Origin: Bacillota bacterium
GTDB lineage: Bacteria; Eremiobacterota; SpSt-956; JAKJGF01
Direction of reading: 5' to 3'
Length of the DNA stretch: 6,149 nt
Assembly: GCA_029555925.1 (NCBI GenBank)
Contig: JAKPQU010000485.1
Span: 1 to 6,149 of the forward strand
Shown: in pieces, positions 6,008-6,149 of the stretch
Numbering within the stretch: position 1 is the stretch's first letter
How the letters are laid out: every line of letters starts with the position of its first letter
Position numbers and translations under genes: made by a program
Notes under the pieces: generated by a model
The model's database searches: none
What the model was told of the DNA's origin: nothing
The model's input: the letters and a program-made list of their open reading frames with translations, nothing else

Positions 6008-6149
6008 CAGTACCGCTACAGGTAAATTAGTATCCATTTATCAGCTTCTGCCTGACAGGCTCTTACGAAGAAAAATAATTTGCCTTATTTAATTTGTTTT
6101 ACAGACAATAAATTAGCCCTTATTTAATTTTTAATTCTATATAAAAAAC
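6008..6149. repeat. Second copy of the inverted-repeat element (left arm and centre), cut by the window end
   Basis: Positions 6027-6149 match 48-170 with 111 of 123 bases, and the outer arm 6008-6079 matches the minus strand of 171-240. This copy therefore keeps the complete left arm, starting CAGTACCGCT, which the copy at 48-240 partly lacks. The tight palindrome GCCTG-A-CAGGC (6050-6060) keeps both arms of the left-hand version and changes only the central base. The second palindrome of the left copy (131-151) is not conserved here: its equivalent around 6110-6130 has only the outer AAATTA and TAATTT. The right arm would lie beyond the window. Confidence 0.8.

Noticed and set aside
1..6149. 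Composite transposon
   Set aside because: The flanking elements are direct copies, but no transposase, integrase or clear target-site duplication is visible, and the elements are too short to be autonomous insertion sequences.

Overview
The window is AT-rich bacterial DNA. All convincing genes lie on the minus strand, so they read right to left: a 42-residue membrane peptide, an NHL-repeat lipoprotein, then kdpA and kdpB, the two catalytic subunits of the KdpFABC high-affinity potassium pump. The heavy use of ATA and AGA codons, the purine-rich Shine-Dalgarno sites and the lipoprotein signal fit an AT-rich bacterium with a cell envelope. I cannot assign a phylum from this sequence.

Layout from left to right. 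1-49 is a partial copy of a unit that recurs at the right end. 48-240 is a long imperfect inverted-repeat element abutting the kdpB stop codon. 238-2274 is kdpB and 2316-4019 is kdpA. 4020-4193 is a 174-bp gap with a candidate kdp promoter/operator and small palindromes. 4194-5192 encodes a six-bladed NHL beta-propeller lipoprotein. 5225-5320 is its promoter, made of a -10 box and a helically phased array of ATAAA motifs. 5321-5453 holds no gene. 5454-5582 encodes the small membrane peptide, and 5700-5785 is a second copy of the same array promoter. 5787-5948 is an 80-bp tandem duplication. 6008-6149 is a second, right-truncated copy of the inverted-repeat element.

KdpA (K+ channel-like subunit) and KdpB (P-type ATPase subunit) together would import K+ at the cost of ATP. 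The expected partner kdpC does not follow kdpB inside the window: the 237 bases after kdpB are repeat DNA. No kdpD/kdpE sensor pair or clear kdpF is visible. The NHL lipoprotein and the small peptide appear to share a regulator, because their upstream regions are homologous (about 80% over 68 bp). Each has a -10 box, no recognisable -35, and motifs repeated every ~11 bp, which is the geometry of OmpR/PhoB/KdpE-family activator sites.

The most notable observations are the duplicated phased promoter and the two repeat families that flank the kdp-containing block in direct orientation about 5.98 kb apart. No transposase, CRISPR array, tRNA or rRNA was seen.
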